From positions 1-64,000 of the forward strand of contig JAOAUC010000014.1 in assembly GCA_030157785.1 (NCBI GenBank): DNA of 64,000 bases. Direction: 5' to 3'. Positions 44,285 through 56,807 of this stretch are shown here, in pieces. The notes under the pieces are model-generated. The model was not told the DNA's origin. It ran no database searches and worked only from the letters and a program-made list of their open reading frames with translations. This stretch comes from Zoogloea oleivorans. GTDB taxonomy: Bacteria > Pseudomonadota > Gammaproteobacteria > Burkholderiales > Rhodocyclaceae. Within the stretch, counting starts at the first letter, position 1, and each line of letters begins with the position of its first letter. Made by a program: the position numbers and the translations under genes.

Positions 44285-45756
44285 GATGAGCTCTCCGGTG
44301 TTTCGGGTGGCATTCTGAACTCGGGGTGGAGGGGCGGTCTGTGCTCCAGGTCACCCCCGCCGAGCACCTTGTAGAGCGTGACAGCATTGGTGGCGGCGGA
44401 CAGCTTCAGGCTGACCAGGCTCTGGCGCGCGGCGTACAGGCTGCGCTGGGCGTCGAGGGCGCTCAGGTAGCTGTCCACGCCCTTCTGGTAGCGGGCTTCC
44501 GACAGGCGGTAGCTGGCGGCGCTGGCGTCCACCAGCCGCTGCTGGGCATCCAGCCGCGCACCCAGCGTGGCGCGCTGGGCGAGGGCGTCGGCCACTTCCC
44601 GGAAGGCGCTCTGGATGGTCTTTTCGTAGCGGGCCAGATAGATGTCCCGCTCGGTTTCGGCCACCTGCAGGTTGGCCCGGTTGGCGCCGGCATTGAAGAT
44701 CGGCAGGCTCACTTGCGGGATGAAGGTCCAGGCCCCCGAGCCCGCCGCAAACAGGCCGCCCAGGGTACTGCTGGCGGTACCGGCGGTGGCGGTCAGGCTG
44801 ACGCTCGGGAAGAAGGCCGCCCGCGCGGCGCCGATGTTGGCGTTGGCGGCGCGAAGCGTGCGTTCGGCGGCGAGCACATCCGGCCGTTCCTGCAGCACGG
44901 AAGACGGCAGGCCGACGGGCAGTTCGCGCAGGGCTGTCACGCTGTCGAGCCCGGCCGGCGGTAACAGCGTGTCGGGCACCGAGGTGCCGACCAGCAGCAC
45001 CAGCGCGTTGCGGTCGGTGGCCACCTGGGCGGTGTAGGCGGCCGCATCGCGACGGGCGGTTTCGACGCTGGTCTCGATCTGGCGCAGATCCAGCTCGGTG
45101 CCGACGCCCAGCTCGACCCGCTTGCGGGTGAGGGCGTAGCTGCTTTGCTGGCTGGCGAGGGTTTCCTGCGCCAGTTGCAGCAGGGCTTCGTCGGCAGACA
45201 GGGTGAGGTAGGCGCCGGCCACTTCGGCGATCAGGCTGATGCGCGTGCTGCGCAGGGTTTCCTCGCTGGCCAGATAGGTTTCGAGGGCCGCGTCGCGCAG
45301 GCTCTGGATGCGCCCGAAGAGGTCGATCTCCCAGTTGCTGAAGCCCAGGTCCACGCTGTGGCTGCGGCTGGTGACGGCCTGCCCGCTGCCGGACAGTTCG
45401 CCCGGCGTGCGCCTGGCGGTGGTGCCGGCATCGGCGCTTACGGTCGGCAACAGTTCGGCGCGCTGGATGCGGTACTGGGCGCGGGCCTTGATGATGTTGA
45501 GGGCGGTTTCGCGCAGGTCGCGGTTGTTGGCCAGGGCGAAGTCGATCAACTGGTGCAGGCGCGTATCGACGAAGAAGCTGCGCCAGCCAGGGGTGGCGAC
45601 CGATTCATCAGTTCCGGTGGCGGCCACCTTGCCGCCGCTGGCGGGCCAGGTGTTGTCCACCGGGGCGGCGGGGCGCGCGTAGTCGGGGGCGAGGGTGGCG
45701 CAGCCGCCGAGCACGCCGGCCAGCAGCAGGGTGATACCGAGGGTACGCAGCTTCAT
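44281..45756 (-). CDS. Outer-membrane efflux lipoprotein (NodT/OprM family)
   Basis: A 491-residue TolC-type channel with a lipobox LGGC (Cys19). Two OEP repeats are visible: [18 protein letters not shown] with its long helices, and [19 protein letters not shown]. It forms the outer-membrane exit for the RND pump at 45753. ATGA overlaps at both ends couple it to the pump and to the ferric-reductase-like gene. Confidence 0.92.
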   Translation of the reverse strand: MKLRTLGITLLLAGVLGGCATLAPDYARPAAPVDNTWPASGGKVAATGTDESVATPGWRSFFVDTRLHQLIDFALANNRDLRETALNIIKARAQYRIQRAELLPTVSADAGTTARRTPGELSGSGQAVTSRSHSVDLGFSNWEIDLFGRIQSLRDAALETYLASEETLRSTRISLIAEVAGAYLTLSADEALLQLAQETLASQQSSYALTRKRVELGVGTELDLRQIETSVETARRDAAAYTAQVATDRNALVLLVGTSVPDTLLPPAGLDSVTALRELPVGLPSSVLQERPDVLAAERTLRAANANIGAARAAFFPSVSLTATAGTASSTLGGLFAAGSGAWTFIPQVSLPIFNAGANRANLQVAETERDIYLARYEKTIQSAFREVADALAQRATLGARLDAQQRLVDASAASYRLSEARYQKGVDSYLSALDAQRSLYAARQSLVSLKLSAATNAVTLYKVLGGGDLEHRPPLHPEFRMPPETPESSS

Positions 45757-48700
45757 GATGTTTCTCCCTGCAGGACGGGCGCCGGGGCCGGGCGCGAGAA
45801 CAGCGTGCGCACCGCGACGAAGGCGAGGGGGATGAAGAAGAGGCCGAGCACGGTGGCGGTGATCATGCCGCCGAGCACGCCGGTGCCAATCGCTACCCGA
45901 CTCGCCGAGCCGGCGCCGGTGCTGATGGCCAGCGGCAGCACGCCGAGGGCGAAGGCCAGCGAGGTCATCAGGATCGGCCGCAGACGCAGGCGAACGGCCT
46001 GCAGCGTGGCGTCGATGAGGCTGGCGCCTTCTTCCTGCAACTGCTTGGCGAACTCCACGATCAGGATCGCGTTCTTGGCCGACAGGCCCACGGTGGTCAG
46101 CAGGCCGACCTGGAAATACACGTCGTTCGACAAGCCGCGCAGGTTGGCGGCCAGCACCGCACCGAGCACGCCGAGGGGCACGATCAGGATCACCGAGAAC
46201 GGAATCGACCAGCTCTCGTACAGCGCCGCCAGGCACAGGAACACCACCAGCACCGAGATGGCGTAGAGCAGCGGGGCCTGGGCGCCGGACAGGCGTTCCT
46301 GGTAAGACTGCCCGGTCCATTCGAAGCCGACGCCTTCCGGCAGTTGCTTGATGATCGCCTCGATGGCGTTCATCGCGGTGCCGGAGCTGACGCCCTCGGC
46401 CGGTTCGCCGACGATCTCGAAGGCCCCCATGCCGTTGTAGCGCTCCAGCTGCGGCGAGCCGGTCGTCCAGCTCGTCGCCGAGAAGGCCGAGAAAGGCACC
46501 ATGCCGCCCTCGCCGTTGCGCACATACCAGCTGGCCAGGTCTTCGCCCATGGCGCGGGCCGGGGCGTCGCCCTGCAGGTACACCCGCTTGACGCGGCTCT
46601 TGTTGATGAAGTCATTCACGTAGGTGCCGCCGCTGGCGGTGGACAGGGTGTCGTTGATGTCGGCCATGGCCAGGCCGAAGGCGCCGGCCTTCTGGTCGTC
46701 GATGGCGAGGCGGAAGCGCGGCGTGTCGTCCTGACCGTTCTTGCGCACCTTGGTGAGCGCCGGGTCCTTGGCGGCGAGGGCGAGGAATTGCTCGCGGGCT
46801 TCCACCAGCTTGTCGTGACCGATGCCGCCCAGGTCCTGCAGTTCCACGTCGAAGCCGCTGCTGCTGCCCAGGCCGCGGATTGCCGGCGGCAGGATCACGA
46901 AGATCCGTGCGTCGCGCACCGCCGACATGTCGCGGGTGGCGCGGCGGCTGAAGGCTGCGGCCGCGCTGGCGGCATCCTCGCGCTCGCTCCAGTCCTTCAG
47001 CTTGATGAAGGACATCGCCGAGTTCTGGGCGTTGCCCCCGTTGCCCATGCCGTTGATGGTGACCAGGCCGGCCACTTCGGGCTGCGCCAGCATGTACTGC
47101 TCAAGGGAGTTCACGGCCTTGGCGGTGCGCTCCTTGGTGGCGCCGGACGGCAATTGCACCATGGCGATCACGAAGCCCTGGTCTTCTTCCGGCAGAAACG
47201 AAGTGGGCAGGCGCAGGAACAGCACCGACAGCAAGCCAAGCAGCAGCGCATACACCGCCACGGCCTTGCCGCCGCGCTTGAGCAGGCCGGCGACGCTGCC
47301 CTCGTAACGCTGGCTGTTGCGCTCGAAGACCCGGTTGAACCACGCGAAGAAGCCTGTGTGATGCACGTGACCGGGCTTGAGCAGGGTGGCGCACAGGGCC
47401 GGGGTGAGGGTCAGGGCCACCAGCACCGACAGCAGCATCGCGGCGACGATGGTGATCGAGAACTGGCGGTAGATCACGCCGGTGGATCCGCCGAAAAAGG
47501 CCATCGGCACAAACACCGCCGACAGCACCAGCGCAATGCCCACCAGCGCGCCGGTGATCTCGCCCATCGACTTGCGGGTCGCCTCGCGGGGCGACAGGCC
47601 TTCCTCGCTCATGATGCGCTCGACGTTCTCGACCACCACGATGGCGTCGTCCACCAGCAGGCCGATGGCCAGCACCATGCCGAACATGGTCAGCGTGTTG
47701 ATCGAGTAACCAAAGGCCGCCAGTACCCCGAAGGTGCCCAGCAGCACCACCGGCACGGCGATGGCCGGGATCAGCGTGGCGCGCAGGTTCTGCAGGAACA
47801 GGTACATGATCAGCACCACCAGCACGATGGCTTCGATCAGGGTCTTCACCACCTCTTCGATGGAGATGCGCACGAAGGGCGTGGTGTCGTAGGCCACCAC
47901 CGACTTCATCTGCATCTCGGCCGGGAAGAAGCGCGACAGCTCGTCGAGCTTGGCCTTCACCCGGTCGGCGGTCTGCAGCGCGTTGGCGCCGGCGGCCAGC
48001 TTGATGCCGATGGCGGCCGAGGGCTTGCCGTTGTACTGCACGCTGACGTCGTAGCTCTCGCCGCCCAGTTCGATGCGGGCCACGTCGGAGAGATGCACCA
48101 CCGCGCCGTCGGTGCTGGTCTTGAGGACGATGGCGCGGAACTGCTCCGGCGTTTGCAGCTTGCTGCGCGCAGTGATGGTGGCGTTGATCTGCTGGCCGCC
48201 CCGGGCCGGCAGGCCGCCGATCTGGCCGGCGGTGACCTCGGCATTCTGTGCCTGGATGGCGCTCTTCACGTCACCGGGCATCAGCGAGTACTTTTGCAGC
48301 TTCGCCGGGTCGAGCCAGATCCGCATGGCGTAGCCGGTGCCCAGGGCCTGCACATCGCCTACGCCTTCGACGCGACTCACCGGGTCGAGCAGGCTGGTGG
48401 AGATGTAGTCGCCGATGTCGATGGCGGTGGTGCGGGTGTTGTCGGACACCAGCGACACGATCATCAGGAAGTCGGTGCCGGTCTTGGCCACTGACACGCC
48501 CAGGTTCTGGACGATCTGTGGAAGGCGCGATTCGGCCTGCTTGAGCTTGTTCTGCACCTGTACCTGGGCCACGTCCGGGTTGGTGCCGGCCTCGAAGGTC
48601 AGGGTGATCTGCGCGCTGCCGGCCGAACTGCTGCTGGACGACATGTAGCTCAGGTGATCGAGCCCCTTCATCTGCTGTTCGATGACCTGCACCACCGAGT

Positions 48701-48875
48701 TTTCGATGGTTTCGGCGGAGGCGCCGGTGTAGTTGGCCGAGATGGTGATCTTCGGCGGGGCGATGTTGGGGTATTGCTCGAGGGACAGGCGGCTGATCGA
48801 CAGTGCGCCGGCCAGCATCACCACGATGGCGATGACCCACGCGAAGATCGGGCGGTCGATGAAGAAGCGGGCCAT
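45753..48875 (-). CDS. RND multidrug efflux transporter (AcrB/MexB type)
   Basis: A complete 1040-residue HAE1 RND pump. The N-terminus is [17 protein letters not shown]. The TM4 proton-relay acidic pair is in [16 protein letters not shown], and both halves carry the expected 12-helix layout with large periplasmic loops. Exports drugs or solvents with the adaptor at 48878 and the channel at 44281. The adaptor gene ends two bases before the start. Confidence 0.95.
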   Translation of the reverse strand: MARFFIDRPIFAWVIAIVVMLAGALSISRLSLEQYPNIAPPKITISANYTGASAETIENSVVQVIEQQMKGLDHLSYMSSSSSSAGSAQITLTFEAGTNPDVAQVQVQNKLKQAESRLPQIVQNLGVSVAKTGTDFLMIVSLVSDNTRTTAIDIGDYISTSLLDPVSRVEGVGDVQALGTGYAMRIWLDPAKLQKYSLMPGDVKSAIQAQNAEVTAGQIGGLPARGGQQINATITARSKLQTPEQFRAIVLKTSTDGAVVHLSDVARIELGGESYDVSVQYNGKPSAAIGIKLAAGANALQTADRVKAKLDELSRFFPAEMQMKSVVAYDTTPFVRISIEEVVKTLIEAIVLVVLIMYLFLQNLRATLIPAIAVPVVLLGTFGVLAAFGYSINTLTMFGMVLAIGLLVDDAIVVVENVERIMSEEGLSPREATRKSMGEITGALVGIALVLSAVFVPMAFFGGSTGVIYRQFSITIVAAMLLSVLVALTLTPALCATLLKPGHVHHTGFFAWFNRVFERNSQRYEGSVAGLLKRGGKAVAVYALLLGLLSVLFLRLPTSFLPEEDQGFVIAMVQLPSGATKERTAKAVNSLEQYMLAQPEVAGLVTINGMGNGGNAQNSAMSFIKLKDWSEREDAASAAAAFSRRATRDMSAVRDARIFVILPPAIRGLGSSSGFDVELQDLGGIGHDKLVEAREQFLALAAKDPALTKVRKNGQDDTPRFRLAIDDQKAGAFGLAMADINDTLSTASGGTYVNDFINKSRVKRVYLQGDAPARAMGEDLASWYVRNGEGGMVPFSAFSATSWTTGSPQLERYNGMGAFEIVGEPAEGVSSGTAMNAIEAIIKQLPEGVGFEWTGQSYQERLSGAQAPLLYAISVLVVFLCLAALYESWSIPFSVILIVPLGVLGAVLAANLRGLSNDVYFQVGLLTTVGLSAKNAILIVEFAKQLQEEGASLIDATLQAVRLRLRPILMTSLAFALGVLPLAISTGAGSASRVAIGTGVLGGMITATVLGLFFIPLAFVAVRTLFSRPAPAPVLQGETS

Positions 48876-48877
48876 GA

Positions 48878-50089
48878 TCAGGCTCCCGGCTTGGTGTTGG
48901 TGGTCGGGCTGGCGGCGACCTTGCCGTCAACCGGCACCGGCGTCACCACGGCGTTGGGGCGGGCCTTCTGGCTGCCTTCGACGATGACCTTCTCGCCCGC
49001 CGCCAGGCCGGCATTCACCAGCCAGCTATCGCCGACCGGGCGGCCAACGGCGAGTACCCGCTGTTCCACCTTGTTGCCGGCGCCCACCACCAGCGCGGTG
49101 GCCTCGCCCTTCACGTTGCGCGACACGCCGCGCTGGGGCACCAGCACGGCCTTGTCGGCCACACCTTCGTCAAGCACGGCACGCACGTACATGCCGGGCA
49201 GCAGATCGCCTTTCGGGTTGGGGAACACGGCGCGCAGGGCGACGGTGCCGGTGCCTTCGTTCACGGTGATGTCGGTGAATTGCAGGCGGCCTTCGCGGGC
49301 GTAGCGGCTGCCGTCCTCTAGGATCAGCGTAACCGCCGCCTGGTTGCGCCCGGCCTGACGGATCTGGCCGGCCTCGAAGGCGCGCTTGAGACGCAGGGCG
49401 TCGGCACTGGACTGGGTCAGGTCCACGTAGATCGGGTCCAACTGCTGCACGGTGGCCAGCGCAGCGGCCTGGCCGGCAGTGACCAGCGCTCCCGGCGTGA
49501 CCGCCGACTTGCCGATGCGCCCCGACACCGGCGCGGTGACGCGGGTGTAGGCGAGGTTGATGGCAGCGCTGTCGAGGGTGGCACGGGCCGAGGCGACATC
49601 CGCCTCTGCCTGCCGCAGCGCGGCGAGGGCGTCGTCGGTGTCCTGCTGGGCCACGGCCTTGATCTCGGCGAGCTCCTTGTAGCGGGCGGCCTTCGGGCGC
49701 AGGGTTTCCACATTGGCCCGGGCCTTGGCGAGGGCAGCTCTGGCGCTGTCCACGCTGGCCTGATAGGTGGCCGGGTCGATGCGGTACAGCAACTGGCCGG
49801 CCTTGACTTCGGCGCCTTCGGTAAACAGGCGCTCGCGGACGATGCCGCCGACTTGCGGCCGTACTTCGGCGACCACGGTGGGCACGGTGCGGCCGGGCAG
49901 TTCCGACGTGAGGGTGAGCGGCTTCGCCTGCAGCGTCACCACGCCCACCTCGGCGGGGCCGGCGGGGGGCATGCCGCCGGGGCCGGCGGGCGCGGCGGAC
50001 GAATTGCAGCCGGCCAGCAGCGCAGCCGACAAGGCAGCCGCCAGGGCGGTGAGCACCACGGGGCGCCGGGAAGCGGTGAGGAGGGGCAT
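48878..50089 (-). CDS. RND efflux periplasmic adaptor lipoprotein
   Basis: A 403-residue AcrA-type adaptor: lipobox LLAGC (Cys28), lipoyl-like motif [22 protein letters not shown], coiled hairpin and barrel domains. It resembles the adaptor at 93-1307, including the odd GGMPP repeat after the lipobox. AAGGAATCC precedes the ATG at 50089. First gene of the minus-strand efflux operon, divergent from baeS. Confidence 0.93.
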   Translation of the reverse strand: MPLLTASRRPVVLTALAAALSAALLAGCNSSAAPAGPGGMPPAGPAEVGVVTLQAKPLTLTSELPGRTVPTVVAEVRPQVGGIVRERLFTEGAEVKAGQLLYRIDPATYQASVDSARAALAKARANVETLRPKAARYKELAEIKAVAQQDTDDALAALRQAEADVASARATLDSAAINLAYTRVTAPVSGRIGKSAVTPGALVTAGQAAALATVQQLDPIYVDLTQSSADALRLKRAFEAGQIRQAGRNQAAVTLILEDGSRYAREGRLQFTDITVNEGTGTVALRAVFPNPKGDLLPGMYVRAVLDEGVADKAVLVPQRGVSRNVKGEATALVVGAGNKVEQRVLAVGRPVGDSWLVNAGLAAGEKVIVEGSQKARPNAVVTPVPVDGKVAASPTTNTKPGA

Positions 50090-50130
50090 CTGGATTCCTT
50101 TGCGGCGGAGTGCCGATATCTGATGCCCCG

Positions 50131-50175
50131 ATTGTGGAAAGCAAATGTGCAGCAAAATGGGAGACATTGTGGAGA
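50131..50175. promoter_or_regulatory. Direct repeats in the efflux/baeS divergent region (candidate BaeR sites)
   Basis: GGAGA occurs at 50160 and 50171, exactly 11 bases apart. ATTGTGGA occurs at 50131 and 50166. On the minus strand these read TCTCCA-like, resembling the recalled BaeR box (TTCTCCAT-x-ATTGGC). Phased direct repeats suit an OmpR-family regulator such as the BaeR encoded at 51661. Confidence 0.4.
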
Positions 50176-50256
50176 TGGGCCTGCACCCGTTGATCTGTGC
50201 TCCGTAGCCGGGGCTTAATGACGTCCCCGGCCCCCGCCATTCGTTCGCCCCGCGCC

Positions 50257-51651
50257 ATGAAACTCGGCATCACCACCAAAGCCTTCCTCGCCGTCCTGCT
50301 GGTGGCCCTTGCGGTGCTGCTCGCCATGGGCGTGGCCGGGCGCTGGAGCTTCACCCGCGGCTTCGTGGGCTACATGGACGAGCTGGCGCTGCAGCGGGTC
50401 GAGGAGCTCGTTCCCCGTTTCACGCAGACCTATGCCCGCGAAGGCAGCTGGGATCTTCTGCGCAACAACCGTCGCGCCTGGTTCCACCTCATGCGCCCCC
50501 ATGCCGGCAACGAGAACGGCGGCCCGCTGGACATCGAACTGGAAGCGCCCCCCGAATCCGACCTGACCGGCGCCGTCTTCCGGCTCAGCCTGATCGACAG
50601 CGAGCAGCGCTTCGTGATGGGCAACCCCCGGGTGGCCACCGACGACGCTGCGGTGAAGCGGGCCATCGTTGTCGATGGCAGGACCGTCGGCTGGCTGGTG
50701 ATGGGGCCTTTCCAGAGCGTCAGCGACACCGGCGCCCAGCGCTTTTACGACGAACAGCTGCACGCCACCCTGCTGGTCGGCGGCATTGCCGGCCTGTTTG
50801 CGGTGTTCGTGTCCCTGCGCATTGCGCGCACGCTGGTGGCCCCGATCAAGCAGGTCGCGGCGGCCACCCATCGCCTGGCAGCCGGTGATTACGCGGGGCG
50901 CGTCGAGCCCGGTTCCAGCGATGAAGTCGGCCAGCTGGCCCGTGATTTCAACAGCCTGGCCCGTACCCTGGAAGCCAATGAACGCATGCGCCGCGACTTC
51001 ATGGCCGACGTGTCGCACGAGCTGCGTACGCCGCTGAGCGTGCTGCGTGGCGAGGTCGAAGCCATGGAGGATGGCGTGCGCCGCCTCGACGCCGATGCGC
51101 TGCAATCCCTCAAGGGCGAGGTGATGACCCTCACCCGGCTGGTCAATGACCTCAATGAACTGGCCCTCGCCGACCTGGGGGCGCTGGTCTATCGCAAGGC
51201 GCCGGTGGCCGTCGGCGAGGTGCTGGAAAGCACTGTCGGCGCCTTTCGCGAGCGCCTCGCCAGCGCCGGCCTGGGCTTGGCGCTGGAACTGGCGCCGGGC
51301 CTGCGCATGTCGGCCGACGAAAGCCGCCTGCGCCAGCTCTTTCGCAATCTCGTCGAGAACACTCTGCGCTACACCGACTCCGGCGGCTCCCTGGAGGTCG
51401 TCACCCGGCGCGACGGCGACGAGCTGTGCATCGACTTCATGGATTCGGCTCCCGGCGTGCCCGACACGCTGCTGCCCAAGCTCTTCGAGCGCTTCTTCCG
51501 CGGCGAAGCGTCGCGCAACCGGGCCACCGGCGGTTCCGGCCTCGGCCTCGCGATCTGCCGCAGCATCGTCGAAGCGCACGACGGCACCATCACCGCCCGG
51601 GCCTCGCCCCTCGGCGGGGTGTGGGTCGCCCTGCGCTTCCCCGCCCTGTAA
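50257..51651 (+). CDS. baeS: Sensor histidine kinase BaeS
   Basis: A 464-residue envelope-stress kinase. N-terminus MKLGITTKAFLAVLL with TM1, a periplasmic region, TM2 at about 170-190, HAMP (RIARTLVAPIKQ ... RLAAGDY), H-box MADVSHELRTPLSVLRGE and ATP-binding NLVENTLRYTDSGGS, FERFFRGEASRNRATGGSG. Close to E. coli BaeS along its length. An upstream ATG (50218) is possible. Followed nine bases later by baeR; divergent from the RND operon it probably controls. Confidence 0.92.
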   Translation: MKLGITTKAFLAVLLVALAVLLAMGVAGRWSFTRGFVGYMDELALQRVEELVPRFTQTYAREGSWDLLRNNRRAWFHLMRPHAGNENGGPLDIELEAPPESDLTGAVFRLSLIDSEQRFVMGNPRVATDDAAVKRAIVVDGRTVGWLVMGPFQSVSDTGAQRFYDEQLHATLLVGGIAGLFAVFVSLRIARTLVAPIKQVAAATHRLAAGDYAGRVEPGSSDEVGQLARDFNSLARTLEANERMRRDFMADVSHELRTPLSVLRGEVEAMEDGVRRLDADALQSLKGEVMTLTRLVNDLNELALADLGALVYRKAPVAVGEVLESTVGAFRERLASAGLGLALELAPGLRMSADESRLRQLFRNLVENTLRYTDSGGSLEVVTRRDGDELCIDFMDSAPGVPDTLLPKLFERFFRGEASRNRATGGSGLGLAICRSIVEAHDGTITARASPLGGVWVALRFPAL

Positions 51652-51660
51652 GCTCGGTCC

Positions 51661-52341
51661 ATGGACAGCACACCCGCCTACATCCTCATCGTCGAGGACG
51701 AACCCAAGCTTGCCGCGCTGCTTGGCGATTACCTCAAGGCCGCCGGCCACGAGACCGCGTGGATTGCCAACGGGCTGGACGTGATCCCTGCCATCCGCGC
51801 CCGCGAGCCGGATCTCGTGCTGCTCGATCTGATGCTGCCCGGCCGCGACGGGCTCGACATCTGCCGCGAGCTGCGCAGCTTCAGCGAACTGCCGGTGATC
51901 ATGATGACCGCCCGTGTCGAAGAGATCGACCGCCTGCTCGGCCTGGAACTGGGTGCCGACGATTACATCTGCAAGCCCTACAGCCCCCGTGAAGTGGTCG
52001 CCCGCTGCAAGGCGGTGCTGCGTCGCAACCGCCGCAGCCCGCCGCCCGAGCGGGCGAGCCTGCAGCTTGACGAAGCCGGCTGGCGGGCCACCTATCACGG
52101 CATCGAACTCGACCTCACTCCCGTCGAGTTCCGTCTGTTGCGCAGTCTGTCGGCCGCGCCGGGGCGGGTTTTCTCCCGCGAACAACTGCTCGACGGCCTC
52201 TACGACGACCACCGGGTCGTCACCGACCGCACCGTCGACAGCCACATCAAGAACCTGCGTCGCAAGCTCGAACAGATCGCTCCGGAAGAGCCCCTGATCC
52301 GCTCGATCTACGGGGTGGGTTACAAGTTCGAGGTGCATTGA
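51661..52341 (+). CDS. baeR: Response regulator BaeR
   Basis: A 226-residue OmpR-family regulator. Receiver domain with phospho-Asp in [14 protein letters not shown], signature [22 protein letters not shown] almost identical to E. coli BaeR, and winged-helix domain with [24 protein letters not shown]. Activates efflux in envelope stress. Its end overlaps or abuts the pseudouridine synthase gene. Confidence 0.94.
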   Translation: MDSTPAYILIVEDEPKLAALLGDYLKAAGHETAWIANGLDVIPAIRAREPDLVLLDLMLPGRDGLDICRELRSFSELPVIMMTARVEEIDRLLGLELGADDYICKPYSPREVVARCKAVLRRNRRSPPPERASLQLDEAGWRATYHGIELDLTPVEFRLLRSLSAAPGRVFSREQLLDGLYDDHRVVTDRTVDSHIKNLRRKLEQIAPEEPLIRSIYGVGYKFEVH

Positions 52342-52367
52342 GGCGGCGATCTGCCGCCCTTGACCGC

Positions 52368-53012
52368 ATGCCGCAGCTCAGCCCCGCCATTCTTTATGCC
52401 GACGATGCCCTGATCGTTGCCGACAAGCCTGCCGGCCTGCTCTCGGTGCCCGCGCGGGGGGAGGAGCGGCAGGACTGCCTGGCCAGCCGGGTGCAGGCGC
52501 TTTATCCGGATGCGCTGATCGTGCATCGCCTCGACATGGCCACCTCGGGGCTGATCGTGCTGGCCCGGGGTGCCGAGATGCTGCGCCGGATCAGCCTGGC
52601 CTTCGAGCAACGCATCGTCGGCAAGCACTACTGCGCGCTGGTGCATGGGCACATTGCCAACGATGCCGGCGAGATCGCCCTGCCACTCGGCGCCGACCCC
52701 GACAACCGCCCGCGCCAGATCGTCGACGCTGTGGGCGGTCGTCGTGCCCTGACCCGCTACCGGGTCATGGCGCGCAGCGGAGACGGCGACGCGGCCACTT
52801 CCCGCGTGGAACTCAAGCCGGTGACCGGCCGCACCCATCAGCTGCGCGTGCACCTGATGTCGATCGGCCACGCCATCGTGGGCGACCCGCTGTATGCCGC
52901 GCCCGACAGTGCGGCGCGTTACGCCCGCATGCACCTGCACGCCGCCAGCCTGGCCTTCATCCATCCGCACACCCGGGTGCCGGTGTGTTTTGAAAGCATG
53001 GTGCCGTTCTGA
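52368..53012 (+). CDS. rluA: RluA-type pseudouridine synthase
   Basis: A 214-residue protein matching the RluA subgroup: KPAGLLSVPARGEE near the start, catalytic VHRLDMATSGLIV (Asp about 60), and GRTHQLRVHLMSIGHAIVGDPLY. RluA modifies 23S rRNA U746 and tRNA U32. The ATG at 52368 is preferred to an upstream TTG. The stop overlaps the next start (TGATG). Confidence 0.87.
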   Translation: MPQLSPAILYADDALIVADKPAGLLSVPARGEERQDCLASRVQALYPDALIVHRLDMATSGLIVLARGAEMLRRISLAFEQRIVGKHYCALVHGHIANDAGEIALPLGADPDNRPRQIVDAVGGRRALTRYRVMARSGDGDAATSRVELKPVTGRTHQLRVHLMSIGHAIVGDPLYAAPDSAARYARMHLHAASLAFIHPHTRVPVCFESMVPF

Positions 53013-53794
53013 TGACCTGTTCCGGTGACAAAACCCCCATGAAAGGAGCAGGCGGCCACTTGTACTTCCGGGTCTTGCTGGCCATTGTTGCCGGCGGCGT
53101 CCTGGGCTATGTCGCGCCGCAAACAGCCGTAGCGCTCAAGCCCCTGGGCGACGGGTTTATTGCGCTGGGGGTCATGCACATTGCCAAGCCCGGAAAGGGC
53201 TTCAATGTCGATCCGGCGACGCTGGATGCGGGGGCCGTCGCCAGCCATGCGAAGGCCGCATCCAGCCAGAGCACCGTCGATTTCATTCTCCACATCATCC
53301 CGAAGACCTTTGCCGATGCCTTTACCGACTCGGGCAACCTGTTGCAGGTGCTGTTTGTGGCCATTCTCTTTGGCTACGCCCTGTTGCAGCTGGGTCAGGC
53401 GGGAAAGACCGTGCATCTGCTGATTGAAGAGTGTTCGCGGATCTTTTTCGTGATGCTGGTACTGGGGTCGGTGGCGGCGCTGGCCGGCTTCAACATCCTG
53501 CGCTTTCTCGCCTATATCAAGGAAGAGCTGCTGACCGTGCTGGGCGTGGCGATGCTGACCTCGAAAGGCGCGGCGGGTGTCACCGGTTCGGGCTTCATCA
53601 CCCTGGCCGCCACACTGGCGGTGGTACCGTCGATTCCGGTCGCCGGTCTGGCTCTTATCCTCGGTATTGATCGCTTCATGTCGGAGGCGCGTGCGTTGAC
53701 CAATTTCATCGGCAACGGGGTGGCCGCGATGGTGATTGCCGCATGGGAAAAGGAGCTGGACCGCAAGCGCATGAAGGATGCGCTGGGCGGCTGA
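53012..53794 (+). pseudogene. dctA: Internally deleted C4-dicarboxylate symporter (DctA/GltP family)
   Basis: 260 residues where the family has about 420-445. Blocks that match DctA are separated by three apparent in-frame losses: after PLGDGF (missing the helix 2-3 region, resuming at KGFNVDPATLDA), after CSRIFF (resuming at VMLVLGSVAALAGF), and after EELLTVLG (resuming at VAMLTSKGAAGVTGSGF). The last loss removes the serine-rich hairpin and the NxDGT substrate/sodium motif. Transport is therefore very unlikely, though the frame is open. Starts in a TGATG overlap with the pseudouridine synthase gene. Confidence 0.75.
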
Positions 53795-53796
53795 GT

Positions 53797-55751
<1,955 letters not shown>

Positions 55752-55755
<4 letters not shown>

Positions 55756-56729
55756 TCGTAGCCTCGCGCCTCGCGCACGACAGCCCGCACGTAGGGGCCG
55801 CTGTCGCTGGCGTACCACGTGGCGTAGATGCTCCGGGTAGCGGCGATGAAGGGGGCCGTGTCTACCTTGTCGATGCGCATACCGGCGGCAGTCAGTGCCC
55901 GGTAGGCGTCTTCTTCGGCCTGCTGGTTGAGTTCCCGCTGGTAGCGGGTGGCCTCATCTGCCGCGACGCGGACGATTCCCTGGTCGCCGGGGGGAAGGGC
56001 CGACCAGGAGCGGAGGCTCATTATGAAAGGAGTGGTTTCGTACCTGTGGCCGGTGAGGGTGATGTATTTCTGGACTTCGTGGAGGCGGGCGCCCCGGATG
56101 TTGACCAGCGGGTTCTCCTGGCCATCCACGACACGGCGCTTCAGGGCTTTATAGAGCCCGGAAAAGCGGATCTGCACGGCGGTTGCGCCAAGGGCTTCGA
56201 CAATGGCGGTGGCGACCGGATCGGCCGGTGTGCGGATTATCAGGCCGGAAAAATCGGCGGGCTTGAGCAGCGGGTGGCTGGCGTTCGAGAAGTGCCGGAT
56301 GCCGTTGTCCCAGAAACCGAGGGCGACGAGGCCGGCGCCGGACAGCCTGGCGCTCAACTGTTGGCCGAGGGGGCCGTCGAGAATGCGCCAGGCCTGCTCG
56401 GGGCGCGAAAACAGGAAGGGCATGCCGAAGGCGTTGATCTCGGGCACCAGCGCCGATACGGGGCCCTGGCTGTTGGCCGAGATGTCGAGGCTGCCGTTCT
56501 GCAGGGCCTTGAGCATGGCGACGTCGTCGCCAAAGCTGGCACCTCCCAGGATCTCGACAGTGATCCGGCCGCCGCTCCTGGTCTTGACCGACTTGGCAAA
56601 GTGGCGGGCGGCGAGCGCCCGGGGGTGGTCGGGCGTGACTGCATGGCCGAGCGTGAGTACAGAGTCTGCGTGGGCGGGGTGTCCGGGAAGGATCGCCAAG
56701 GCAATAAACAGGCCGCAAAGAGCTTTCAT
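55752..56729 (-). CDS. TRAP-type C4-dicarboxylate-like periplasmic binding protein
   Basis: A 325-residue DctP-family protein with signal peptide (cleavage near AHA-DSV, residue 21), [21 protein letters not shown], the conserved ligand Arg in [11 protein letters not shown], and the family segment [19 protein letters not shown] before ATG 56729 fixes the start (an ATG 18 bases upstream lacks one). No TRAP permease genes (dctQ, dctM) adjoin; instead a kinase gene overlaps by four bases, suggesting a sensor role. Confidence 0.9.
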
Positions 56730-56807
56730 GCGTTTCCCTCTGTGCATGAATACCGTCCTTCGGGAATGAGGGCCGGACGATTCAATATACAGCTTCAGTC
56801 AGCAGTC

